A stretch of DNA of 64,000 bases from Cyathus striatus (lineage: Eukaryota > Basidiomycota > Agaricomycetes > Agaricales > Nidulariaceae), in NCBI GenBank assembly GCA_025738555.1, contig JAOVFP010000015.1, positions 744,001 through 808,000 of the forward strand, given 5' to 3'. This document shows, piece by piece, positions 1 through 11,310 of the stretch (the first letter of the stretch is position 1; each line of letters starts with the position of its first letter). The position numbers and the translations under genes were made by a program. Under the pieces are notes generated by a model that saw only the letters and a program-made list of their open reading frames with translations, did not search any database and had not been told where the DNA came from.

Positions 1-604
1 AACCTAATAATATTATACTGTAATTGAAAGATTGTCTTAATATTATGAGAGACTCAAAATGCACTGTATTGCACGGGGAACAATATGATGCCTTATATGG
101 CAGTTGACACCTTACAGTGGCTTTTGGCACTATTGCAATACATTGGCTCATGCCTTACAATGATCTGACAAGCACCTACAGTGAAAGTAAAGGCTTAAGG
201 CCTTACAAGATGTTTATGACTTTCATGACAAATGAGTCTGGGAGTAATGGGGAGGAAGAACATAATGAGGGTAAAGAGTAATGTACAGTAGGTAGAGAAA
301 TGTAAATACTTGTTTTTTGGTGGCTTTAAATCATTTTTTGGCAAAAGGAGAACAAAAAGCAAGAGTAATGGTAAGACAGAGTAAAGAGAAACACCTTAGG
401 AGAAAACCAGTGCAACTTTGTACTTCCACTCTCAGCCCACCTTGTTAAGTATGCAAAGTGATGAATTAGCTATGCTTATTAAACATAGTGGTCATCATGT
501 AAGTGGTGTCTGGAGAAGTGTCAATCTTCAACCTTTGGTCAAGAAGATGGATAAGGATATACAATAAACTAGAGCAGAGAAACTGAGATGTAAGCAGAGA
601 AGAT
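1..604. other. Gene-free AT-rich stretch
   Basis: No coding signal can be supported. The stretch is rich in TG and CA and nearly lacks CG dinucleotides, like the rest of the first 7.8 kb. It lies just downstream of the stop codon of the decayed Ty3/gypsy fragment (minus strand), so part of it may be untranslated or LTR-derived sequence of that element. I could not recognise LTR ends. Confidence 0.4.
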
Positions 605-1725
605 CTATACAACAGGGGTAGAAGGATTGGGCTTATCAGGGTAATGAGTGTGAAATTTCTCTATGAGCTCTGTAGCATGTTCTAGTTCAGTGGTAGCCAA
701 CCAAGTGAATTCTTTGTTGGTTCCTTCATAGCCAGTCCATTGGACTAAGTAACAAAGTGGACATTTCTTGAATCAGTGATCCAGCTTGGAGTCACAGATC
801 TCACAGATCTTGAACTCAATATCTCCATTGATTTCAACAGGAGGAGGCAGAGGTATCTCTTGATCAGGGATTGTGTTTTCAACTGCAGGCTCAAGCATAG
901 AAACATGGAATACACAGTAAACAGTTTGGAAATTGGAAGGGAGTCTAGGAGTGTGGGAGTGGGTACCAGTTTCAGCAATGATCTTGAAAGGACCATAATA
1001 CTTTTCAGCCAATTTCTTGGAAGGGCAAGTGGTGTTGAAGGGCTTAGTGTGGACAAAGGCTTTAGTTCCAACTTTGAACTCCAGAGCAGGCAAGCAACAA
1101 TTGTCTGCTCTGGTCTGATAGTACTTTTGAGCAAGTGCTATTTTGGCCTTGAGGTTTTCATGAAGTTTCTGAAGGTCCACAGCATAATCCCTAGCATGAA
1201 TGGAGGTAATATTTGGAGGTAAATTGCAGGTTAATATTGAGAACCTTACCAAGAGACCAGAAGAAGTGGGAGACAAACTCCAAACCATGATCAGAGGTAA
1301 TGTGGCTGGGAATACAATGCTTAGAGAATATGTGCATGACAAAGAGATTAGTGAGCTGGGCAGATGTGATGGTGTTATGGCAAGGGATGAAGATAGCTTG
1401 CTTGCTAAGGTGGTCCACAATAACTAGAATTGAATTGAACTTATCAAACCCAGAGATTGGCAGCATTTCAATGAAGTCCATGGAAATGGAATGCTATGGG
1501 CACTCTGAAATAGGGAGTTGCTTCAATGTACTATAGGAACAGTGATGCTGTGGTTTAGACTGTAAGCAGATGGTGCAAGACTTACAGTAGTCCTTAACAT
1601 AAGTACAAAGTCCAGGCCAAGTGTATTCCTGTCAAATGTTATCCAAGGTCTTGTTCTGACTAGGATGTCCAGTGAGTAAATGGTCATGTTTGCACTGGAC
1701 AATGTCATGTATATTCCCATGCATC
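605..1725 (-). pseudogene. Ty3/gypsy pol relic: integrase zinc finger, core and chromodomain
   Basis: This is a decayed 3' end of a Ty3/gypsy pol gene read on the minus strand. From about 1,720 down, different frames show the H2C2 zinc-binding region (1,523-1,720), the integrase core with its first Asp near 1,478 and second in TSDHGLEF near 1,280 (1,191-1,481), then the C-terminal integrase region (KKLAEKYYGPFKI, about 1,010). Last comes a chromodomain-like tail with LVQWTGYEG-type residues, ending at a TAG at 605-607. Frames change at least twice and a TGA interrupts the chromodomain at 773-775, so no functional protein is possible. The 5' two thirds (gag, protease, RT) are missing; the relic stops against the short repeats beginning near 1,711. 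In functional relatives the chromodomain targets integration to marked chromatin. Integrase and chromodomain assignment is secure; subfamily is not determined. Confidence 0.85.
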
Positions 1726-1845
1726 TAGCATATTCCCATGTATCATATTTATCACATTATTCCCATCTGCCACATCTGTCACACATATTCCCATGAATTA
1801 CATTAAATGTCACATTCATTACACATTTCCTGCCACAGTAATGCA
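1711..1845. repeat. Degenerate ATTCCCAT short tandem repeat
   Basis: Four ATTCCCAT motifs, at about 1,712, 1,730, 1,760 and 1,789, are spaced irregularly and interleaved with CACAT/TCACA runs. The array abuts the truncated end of the Ty3 relic, so it may be a decayed microsatellite at a breakpoint. Confidence 0.4.
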
Positions 1846-2588
1846 CAGTCAATGTGCAGTATTATGACTCACTCTTACTTATTATTAGTATAAACTAGTT
1901 TGTATCTAAATAGCAGGGACTTGGACTGTAGAGCTCAAGTTTCAGCTTAAATCGAACTTGCTTTACTTTGATTGTTCACTTTGCTCATACTTATATCTAA
2001 TCAACTTAAGAGCTTATGAATAGAAACTTATTATTTTGATATTGATTAACTTGTTCTTTGAACTCATTGATCATATAACTATCAGACTTGTATAATTAAT
2101 ATCTTGACTAGAACTTAATCATAACACTTCCTCTTCCTGAACTCACAATGTCATTGTCATCACCCCACCAATCTGCCCCTACCTACTTCTGCATCATCTG
2201 GACATCTCCATGACCATGACCCCCCCTCACTTCCTCCTGCTCCCATGGCAATAGCAATGGTACCATTTAGATGACCTGCCCATTGTAACCACCCTCCCTG
2301 TTATCCCCAGCAGTGTCATTGCTATTTGGCATGGCCATTTCTTCATATTAGTAGAAGTAGTTTATATTAATGTAGCTCAATTGTATTTAAGTATTATTCC
2401 TAGTGTAATGATATATATATATTTATTAAAAGCTTAATTTGTGATATAATAAGTGTGAGAGCTGCTGGTGCTATCAAGAGGAAGTGTCAAAAGATATGGT
2501 ATAAATGTATTACAGTACATTACAATATCTGCAGAGTTCATTTAGAATCTATAAAGACCTAAAAATAATGTGGTAATGTAAGGTGATG
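1846..2588. other. Gene-free stretch
   Basis: No open frame with coding character and no recognisable element. It contains a C-rich patch near 2,215-2,300 and AT-rich flanks. It separates the Ty3 relic from the LTR-like repeat. Confidence 0.4.
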
Positions 2589-3480
2589 ACTTGTCTGAAG
2601 GTTGTACAATTAAGTACTGAGCATGACAGTGTCCAATCTGTCACTGGTGTTCTAAATGAGTTGTCAAGTTTCTTGTGAGGGGTTGAATTAGAGTACAAGT
2701 CTTATAGAATTATTAAGACTTGTATAGGGTTTCAAGAGGAGTAGTGAAGGCAAGTTTAGTGGATTAAGGGTAGAAAAATGTGACATCAGCTAAAGTTCTT
2801 GCCTGTGCAAGAGCTTTAACTAGTAATGAAGCTGAGTAGTAATGAGTATTAACTGGATAAGAACAGAAGTACACTAAGTTTCTACAGCTAGAAGCTTAGT
2901 GTGAACAGCAGATGAATGGTCAGTGTAAATCAGACTGGAATTGACTGAGGAATGTAGCTACATGAGGGGGTTTTTTTATATACTTTTTAGAACTACCTAG
3001 GTAGAAAGATGTACCATAATTAATAATACACTAAGTAAGAGTGATTTGTAGCAAAAGGAATAAAGATATAGGTAGATGAATAAAGAAAGGAGGAAAGGAA
3101 TATGTATAAAGGGCATGCAGTGGCATTGGAAAAGGTAATATTGATGCAAGTGCTTTGCTGAGCATTGTGATTGGTCAGTGCTAAGTCACATGCCTTTCGC
3201 TTTGGGAAGGTATGGTGTTTACTTTGGCATGTTGGTTTTGGGATATTGTTTAGCATGTTAACTTTAGTGCTTGCTGAGTAATATTTGATTGATTAGTAAT
3301 GTTGCAGATTTCATCGAAATTTGTAATGATCTTTGGAATAATTGAGGGTGTGGAATATTGTTAGTGTCTCAAGATTAGGGTACAATAGGTAGGGTGCATT
3401 CTAATTGGTTATCGTAAGTACAGGAACCAATGGACTATGTATATTTAGTAGTTTTGTACATAGGCCAGTGGGGTTCCCTA
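2589..3480. repeat. LTR-like repeat, copy 1 (892 bp, CpG-depleted)
   Basis: Starts GACTTGTCTGAAGG and ends GGTTCCCTACA. A second copy in the same orientation occupies 46,436-47,703. Five-base flanks are GTGAT on the left and GTAAT on the right here, and GTGCA on both sides of the second copy, consistent with a 5-bp target-site duplication. There are no terminal inverted repeats and no coding capacity, so a solo LTR is the simplest reading. On the minus strand it would begin TGTAGGGAACC, although the other end lacks the usual CA. This copy carries TG or CA at many sites where the second copy has CG. Confidence 0.6.
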
Positions 3481-3646
3481 CAGTAATCTGTGTAGAATCT
3501 GTACAGACTCCTTGGAGGAGTGTAAATTATTGCACAAGTTTGAGATGAGTCCTTTACATTTAAAAACTTCTGGAGAATACAGAATGATAATAGTAAAGGA
3601 TAAAAGATATATTATTTAAGTATTTTTACAACAAATACACCTGTAA

Positions 3647-6600
3647 CTAGTCAAACCTCAAAATCCTGTTCAGCCACTTCCTTGCTCTATCCCTCTTCTT
3701 GGTCTTTGCAACCTCTACCCTTTTCTTCTCTACACTTGGTTTACCTGTATGTTCTACAACTGGTTCCTGAATGTGCACCATAGGTAGTTGCTCATTATGT
3801 TCTACAGCTTGTTCCCATATAATTTCTGCATCTTGTACTTCATGGTGAGAATTTAGTGAAATTATTACAACTTTTCCAGATATTGTACCAATGATAACTC
3901 TGCTATCATTCATAGCTATTACATCTTGATCTGTAGGTCTAAAAGAAGGAGGAAGCCAAAACAATCTTCTACCTGCTTTTACAACCCAGTCATTGATAAT
4001 CAAGGTAAAATTAAGAGCAGGTAATTCAGAAAGACAATCAACTTCAGTAAATGTTGAGAGAGAAAGAGCTTTGTTATTGTTGACAATAACCATTGTTTCA
4101 TCATCATTGAACTTGATAACATTAATATATTCTTGTAAATTCAAAACTTGTATACAAGTATCTTTTTCAATATTCCACACTCTGACTGTCTTGTCCCATG
4201 AGCCAGATACAATAGTTGACCCATCTTGTGAGATGGCAACTGAGCTGATCAAGTCTGAATGGCCTTGAAGCTTATTGAGAAGGTTTCCACTATGTGAATT
4301 CCATACTCTGACTGTCATGTCATCTGAGCCAGAAACAATAATTGACCCATTCTGTGAGATCACAACTGAGCCAACCCTGGATGAATGGCCTTGAAGCTTA
4401 TTGAGAAGGTTTCCACTATGTGAATTCCACACTCTGACTGTCTTGTCAAATGAGCCAGATACAATAGTTGACCCATCTTGTGAGATGGCAACTGAGCTGA
4501 CCCAGTTTGAATGGCCTTGAAGCTTATTGAGAAGGTTTCCACTATGTGAATTCCACACTCTGACTGTCTTGTCATATGAGCCAGAAACAATAGTTGACCC
4601 ATCCTGTGAGATAGCAACTGAGCTGACCCAGTTTGAATGACCTTGAAGCTCATTGAGAAGATTTCCACTATGTGATTTCCACACTCTAACTGTCATGTCA
4701 TTTGAGCCAGAAACAATAGTTGACCCATCCTGTGAGATCACAACTGAGCTGACCCTGGATGAATGGCCTTGAAACTCATTGAGAAGGTTTCCACTATGTG
4801 AATTCCACACTCTGACTGTCTTGTCAAATGAGCCAGATACAACAGTTGACCCATTCTGTGAGATGGCAACTGAGCTGACCCAGTTTGAATGGCCTTGAAG
4901 CTCATTGAGAAGGTTTCCACTATGTGATTTCCACACTCTAACTGTCATGTCATCTGAGCCAGAAACAATGGTTGACTCATCCTGTGAGATAGCAACTGAG
5001 CTGACCCAGTTTGAATGGCCTTGAAGCTCATTGAGAAGGTTTCCACTATGTGAATCCCACACTCTGATTGTGTTGTCAGATGAGCCAGAAACAATAGTTG
5101 ACCCATCCTGTGAGATGGCAACTGACCTGACCCAGTCTAAATGGCCTTGAAGCTCATTGAGAAGATTTCCACTATGTGAATTCCACACTCTGACTGTCTT
5201 GTCAGATGAGCCAGAAACAACAGTTGACCCATTCTGTGAGATTGCAACTGAGGTGACCCTGGATGAATGGCCTTGAAACTCACTGAGAAGGTTTCCACTA
5301 TGTGAATTCCATACTCTGACTGTCTTGTCTTCTGAGCCAGAAACAATAGTTGACCCATCTTGTGAGATACCAACTGACTTGACTGACTTTGAATGACTTT
5401 GAAGCACATGTATCATTTTTCCACTATGTGCATTCCAGACTATTATGGTATTATCAGAAGACCCAGATATTATATATTTTTGATCATATGAAATTGCCAC
5501 TGAATTTATATCATCAGAGTGACCTATTAATTCATTTAGCAATTCACCAGTTTTGGTATTCCATATTCTAATTGTGTCATCACAAGATCCTGATACTATT
5601 TGGGTACCATCAGATGATATAGCAACTGAATTTACATTATGTCTGTGTCCTTCAAGTACTTGCAAACAGGGATCCCAGTATTTATTATATCCTTGAATTG
5701 CATTTAAAGATTGTAAACAATCTTTATATGTCTTGTACAATAGTGTTTCTTGTGGTGTGAATAGAAGTGCAGTTTGATATACTTGCAACCCATAAATTTT
5801 AATGATATCAAAACTCTGAAGTATAAATCTCTCAGTATCACTCAATAACTCCACACATTGCATTGTAAACTTATACTATATTAATTTATTAGCATAAAGA
5901 ATAAAATCAATAAATTATTTAATCTCACAGCTAGATTATTTTTCCACAATCTCACACTTTCCAGTGCTCTTGGCAACTGACCACACAGTGATATCACTTC
6001 AAGCCACTGAAGGAGATATTGAAATATAAAATTCATTGCAAGCTTTGATAAACTATTATCAATTTTGGCTTCAGCAAGATGAAATATCCAATATGTGGCT
6101 GCATATTCAATCCCATCTGTTATTGTTTCCTGTATAGGTATATCTTTGTTTGGAGTGGACATATTGCCTATATTACATATATCAACTTTAAAGCTTTTCA
6201 TCATTGTATGTAAACACCCAATTGCAATTCCTGCATGATGCATTTTTGGGTCAATATAAAATCTCACATCTGGACATCTTTTTGAATTTGTAAGAAAATC
6301 GTGAAATGATAAGTGAAAGACATGAATAGGAGTATTTGAATCAGATATAGAAACAAGAAGGACTGCCTTGAGGTCAAGCAACATTTCATAGATATTGTCT
6401 TCATTGTCCTGCAGTTCAAGAATTTGCAATATACTGTGAAATCTCATATTATTATATCCCAGTATTATAATTGATATAACAGCCTGGAATATATTGTCAT
6501 TCCAGTATATTGATTTAGCAGCCAATGATAAAATGTTCATGTACATGTTGTCCAGTGTTCCATGAGTGTATCTTTCATTTAATTTAACATACTGATTTTC

Positions 6601-7984
6601 AAGAAGAAATGTTAATTTTTCCTGTACTCCACCCCCTCGGGCACTATTAATAAATTTCATAGCTGTTGCAGCAGCAATGAACAGACCTGAACATATTTCT
6701 ATTAGGTCTGCCATTTCATCTTGTTTTGGCCATGGTTTATCAATGGGTATTTCATTGATCTTATGTTCAATGTACAATTTAATATCAGCATTGACTTTTT
6801 CTTTTTCAATATTATGCAGAATGAATGGGTTTGTCAAAGATCCTACTGTTTTTTTTTGAAAAATGTATTCAAGTGATGCCTCTGGCCTGCTAGTAATAAA
6901 GAATTTTATTGGATGGTTGAAAATTCTGAGATTTTCAGCTAGCACAGTAATGATATTTTCTTTCTGCATGTCTTCTTCACATTCATCTAGTGCATCAAGA
7001 ACAATCACAATTGTTACTCCTTGTAAACTATCTTCCAATTCTATGACTGGATTCAAAATAAGCTTCTGCAAAAGTACACGAAGAGCTGAGTTCACAATTG
7101 ACTGGTTTGCTTCAACTTCTTTCAAAACTTTCTTTCCAACTAGTGGAACCTTTTTTCCCAATTGATAAGCCAGTGTTTTTATCACATTTGTAGTTTCACT
7201 CCTATCTTTAAAATCCCTGGAGAAGAAGAAGGAAGCTCCATTGTTGTGGTATTTCTCAGAAACAGTATGTGCAATTGTTGACTTTCCAGTTCCTGCGAGC
7301 CCAGAGAGCCAGAAGATAGATCCTTTTTCAGTTGAAGTAATCCAATTGTCAATTTCTTGCAAGAGCTCAACCCTAGTACCAGGAGTACATCCAGTTGCTC
7401 CTTCCCTTTCAGCTGAATCATAGGCAGCTCCAAAGATTGGGCTTAATTTTTCCGCTAGCAAATCTTTCAGCTCTGTAGTAATGTTCTGATGAATATTTGT
7501 TATTGTTGCAGCATTGTAAATTTTTGCATTGTCATTGATGTTGACAGAGCCTGTATTTCCAGTAAATGCATGGGATTCTGTATTGCATTTCACAGCATTA
7601 TTCTCATGCTACCTTCAAATCAGATAAGCAGTTACATCATTTAAAAACACCTACAGCTGTAACAGAAGTTGATATTTGTATTTGGGACGAAGAAATGCTC
7701 TGATTGCACATAGATTGAAGTGTGTGATCTTCCTCTTGTACATTAGAAGTACTATCATATTTCACTATGGCATTAAGTGAATGAGCCTCTTTGACCTGTT
7801 GATCGTGAATGTGCTTAGATGATTTAGACATTGAAGTTGGTTTGTGTGCGTTTTGTTTGAGTGCGTTGCGTAAGTTGGAGCTGTGTGGGGGAGGATTGTA
7901 CTTTCTGATGAGTGATATATATGTGGATTGTGGTTTTTTTCGATGCACATTTGTACGCATGTTCAATCTCTCTGGCACTATCAT
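3647..7984 (-). CDS. NACHT-WD40 STAND receptor (fungal NLR, HET-E/HET-D type)
   Basis: Three exons: 7984-7655, 7608-5929 and 5875-3647. Introns are 46 and 53 nt, both phase 0, with GT/AG ends and CTGAT and CTAAT branch sites; the joined frame gives about 1,412 residues. Residues 1-200 are a low-complexity N-terminus with no recognised effector domain. A NACHT NTPase follows: Walker A GLAGTGKS at about 213-220, Walker B IVLDALDECEE near 310-322, and FITSRPE downstream. A helical spacer leads to twelve 42-residue WD40 repeats from about 745 to 1250, then a degenerate last blade and a basic tail. Repeats 3-12 are nearly identical except at a few positions. Such proteins act in fungal heterokaryon incompatibility and non-self recognition: the propeller senses a ligand and NACHT oligomerises. 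Function here is inferred from architecture. The apparent GTG start at 7,593 is not a start; the upstream exon supplies an ATG. The gene is intact although its surroundings are CpG-starved, and the WD40 exon itself has almost no CG. Confidence 0.88.
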
Positions 7985-8071
7985 TCTTCGAGATACCTTT
8001 AAACTCTAACTTCTGTCGGCTAACTACTGATGAGAGACACGAAACTCGATTTCGGCGTTGTAGTACGAGTT

Positions 8072-8856
8072 GTGGCTATTATCTTGATCAATTGCTGTCG
8101 CTGACTACCGAGGGGTTGCGATGTTTCATCACCGAGAGGATAATTGATTGCAATTTGGGTCTGGCGCAATCAATAATTACTGTGTACTAGTTTTGCAATC
8201 AATTAGAAATATGTAGGTAGAAATCATTGGAAATATAATTGCAGTCTATCAATAGTGTAAAGTATGAAATTATTCGTCAAATAGAATCAATGCCATATGC
8301 AAATTAGTAGAAATGAAATCAACAAGAATGTAAATGTAATACTTCGAGTAAACGGTCCCCAACGACAATCTCAATATACAAGTAGGTTACTAACCACGTG
8401 TGCATAACCAGTAGGCTATTCAGCGTTGTATGACTTATGCACTTAGTTTTATTTAACCTTTATTTCGCTACCTCTACCATGGACTATGAAATGAAGGACT
8501 TGTATCTTCCCTTATGTACTTACACATTACCAGTGGTTCAACACAAAATTCAGTGAATCTAAAATTATTTAGTCTTTAAAACAGCAATGTTACGAATTAT
8601 CAAGCAAGCAATGTGTAGATGAAGGGGAAGATGCAAGTCAATTTTGCGAAGTCCGTAGTAATAGAGCAGAATAGAGGTCAAATAGAATTAAGTGCGTAAG
8701 CTATACAACGCTGAATAGCCTACTGGTTGATTGCAAAACTAGTACACAGTAATTTTGATTGCGCCAGACCCAAATTGCAATCAATCATCCTCTCGGTGAT
8801 GAAACATCGCAACCCCTCGGTAATCAGCGACAGCGATTGATCAGAAAGATAGCCAC
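8072..8856. repeat. Long imperfect inverted repeat upstream of the NLR gene
   Basis: Outer arms 8,072-8,202 and 8,727-8,856 are reverse complements over about 130 bp with few mismatches. Inner arms 8,408-8,445 and 8,689-8,728 also pair. In the right half the two arms are adjacent; in the left half they are separated by a 205-bp segment (8,203-8,407), which looks like an insertion. The loop is about 240 bp. The left outer arm begins about 90 bp upstream of the NACHT-WD40 start codon. It could be a fold-back element or an inverted duplication; no coding capacity. Confidence 0.75.
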
Positions 8857-10929
8857 TGATTCAGAATGTCTGAAAATGTGTATCAAATAGACCATAAGTC
8901 AGCTTTTCACAATAAAACGCACAGCTAGGACATGAGAGTGACGATATTACTTGCTAAAAGGAATATACAAAGTTACAACAAAATCGGATATAAGCCCCGG
9001 AATACAATATTTTAGACACGTATTTCTACATTCTTAAGTTCTTCGCACCTTTAACTCACTCCAACCTTGCTCCAACCTACCGTGTATTTTCATTCTTCAA
9101 GCTAAACCAGCTAGTTCGAATATCAGAAACTTCAGAGGTGTCTGGTGGTAGGACATCTTAGTGCATCGCTAGTCCAGTTGTGGCAGGTTAAAAGTATAGT
9201 TGCCTGGCAACTTCAACAAGGCATATGTATTGATTACAGCACGCACGTGTTTCTTCACATGCTTACAGCTCTAAAGATACGCGGACGCATTAGGGCCAAC
9301 GTCATGAAACAAATTAGTAGCAGTAAACCAATTAGTAAAAAACAAAAATTATACACATACGACGGTATAAAGAATTAAAATTGATGTACGTAACCTTTGC
9401 CCCCAAATATAGCATATCTATAGCCAATTCAAAGTTTCAAAGTTTATAGGTTGGAGCAGTGCACAAACGAAATCAATCCCTTCACACAGAAATACGGCGA
9501 AGAGCATGCCACGCTCAAGCTCCAACTAAGCGCCAGAATGACGCCCACAACGATACAGCCATCAGCCTGGATCAGCTCAGTCTGTTGATTCCGTAGGAAT
9601 TTGTTTTGTTTTGCTCCCTGATTGTTTCGTTTTGCTAAGAGGCCAGGTTTGATTTCCCCTATTCCCAACGCGTATACTTAATAGTTGATATTAATTTCTA
9701 GTTGCGTCATTAAGATAAGGCAACAGTCTGAATCAAGACCACGACCAAACGGCCATGTATTCGTTCACATTGCAGCTAGCGACGTAAAGGGTAGATGACA
9801 ATTGACATGTTTATCGTAACACGTACGATGTAAGTTTTCCAGACCCATAACCGCCTCTGTGGTGTATAGGCTTTGCGAGGACGGAGACGTAACGTCGCCT
9901 GTACTAAATAAATAGAAGATTGTGCGCTTAAGAAACGATGTTCGCTTTCATGCTAAAATTATCGGCCAATTGATTGCGAGAAGTCAGTAAGGCCAAAGTA
10001 AGGCTCTCAGATTGCTGTATTTCCTTATGATTCGATCACAACGGACGGACATACTAAGATGCGAGGACCTAGTATGGCTTAACACCGTATCTCTCACTGA
10101 GCCATTTTTAGTTATTGACCACAGCAATCGCTTCAAAGACTTCCCCATTACAATCCGAACAACCCGCAACCAACGATCACAGACCAGGCCCAGCCAAACA
10201 AGAACCCGGAAGTTTCACGGACAGGAGCGCAACACCAACACACCACGTCCAAGACACACCGTGAAACACGTCGGCCATATCATATGTTCTAGCACGTAGA
10301 TGCGTCTAAAAACAGACAAGAAATAACATCACTTTCGAAATAGGACACTTCCAATGAACGCAAACGATATGGGGATGTGGGGCATGAGATACACGTAACG
10401 AAGATAAGTAACGTAGTTCTGAGTAATGGGTTAGAGTGTACTATTTAGAGACGTGTAAAGTGTGGTGGCGAGGGGAACACGATGGGACATTCGGCGCTTC
10501 GGACATAATGGAATTTCACCCTTCCGTGCCGTCGATGATAGTAGAATGATGTCCATATTATGGAGGCAGGGGTGAACTGCTCGAGTTGGCGTATCGCTAG
10601 TATAAACAACTATGCGTGAAGAGTCAGAAAAAACGCGTAATAATGTAAAGGAACTTGGTCGCTCACCTATTAATTTACTACATGTGTTCCCACTGAGTTT
10701 TTCGACGACATAAGAGCACCATCTCCACTTTTACTGATGTGGTGTGTTATAGTAAAAGCGTTTTGACGTCGAAGGCTCCGTCTGCTAAGTATCCGAATGC
10801 AGTACGAGAAGCACCAGTAGCGGCACACAAACCAATAGAGATGTCTGCGATTTAAAGTGTGTAAACGAAGATTTGAGGAGCATAGTAGTATATATAATAA
10901 TGAGCCCACCTTAACCTCGGTCTTCTTCA
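8857..10929. other. Gene-free stretch, normal CpG content
   Basis: Only short frames without domain, promoter or splice support are visible. CG dinucleotides are common again here, unlike the first 7.8 kb. No repeat shared with other parts of the window was noticed. Confidence 0.35.
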
Positions 10930-11211
10930 TTATCCGCCCGCATGCGTCATTTCCGATGTTATCCCTTTATCTACATAAGGAACTAACCATCGTGTACCAA
11001 GCGTGCGTGCTGTTAATGTGAAGGCGAGATCGTCCCGGCAAACTCTTGCGTTGGGCGTATCTGCACGGATATCGGTAATGATCAGCTTTTGGTAAGGGGT
11101 ACGGGATGAACAGGACGAACTGGAACGAGGGAAAGACGACAGGGATGGTTGGGGGAGCGAAAGAACGTACAATTGAGCTCCTAAGACGATAACCCAAACT
11201 AATTTGTCCAT
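10930..11211 (-). CDS. Small secreted-protein candidate (93 aa)
   Basis: An open frame of 93 codons starts at an ATG in a favourable context (ACCAAAATGG). Residues 1-20 begin MDKLVWVIVLGAQL and form a typical signal peptide: one Lys followed by a hydrophobic core. A Ser/Pro-rich segment follows, then a mixed polar C-terminal half with two cysteines in the predicted mature chain (one in the Ser-rich run and one in ARVCRDD). A TATATA element lies about 95 bp upstream on the same strand. No known family is recognised. The frame ends at a TAA, but GT-rich sequence after it leaves room for a further exon. Small secreted proteins are common in basidiomycetes, but chance cannot be excluded for a frame this short. 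Confidence 0.4.
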   Translation of the reverse strand: MDKLVWVIVLGAQLYVLSLPQPSLSSFPRSSSSCSSRTPYQKLIITDIRADTPNARVCRDDLAFTLTARTLGTRWLVPYVDKGITSEMTHAGG

Positions 11212-11302
11212 TTTGGTTGCGTTCTGGGGAGCGTGGAGCGTCGCGCCGCCGAGCGTGCGTGTGCTAGCTGTCAGCGCTTCAGCATTTCAGTAGTACACGG
11301 AG

Positions 11303-11310
11303 TGTATATA
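11303..11310 (-). promoter_or_regulatory. TATA-like element for the 10,930-11,211 frame
   Basis: TGTATATA on the plus strand reads TATATACA on the minus strand, about 95 bp before the ATG at 11,211. That spacing fits a core promoter with a short leader. Confidence 0.3.

Noticed and set aside
4360..5409. Repeated minus-strand frames of 60-102 codons inside the WD40 gene
   Set aside because: Off-frame readings of the near-identical WD40 repeats; they recur because the repeats do.
7591..7593. GTG at 7,593 as the start of the NACHT gene
   Set aside because: Not a eukaryotic start. A 46-nt intron with a CTGAT branch joins the frame to an upstream exon with an ATG at 7,984.
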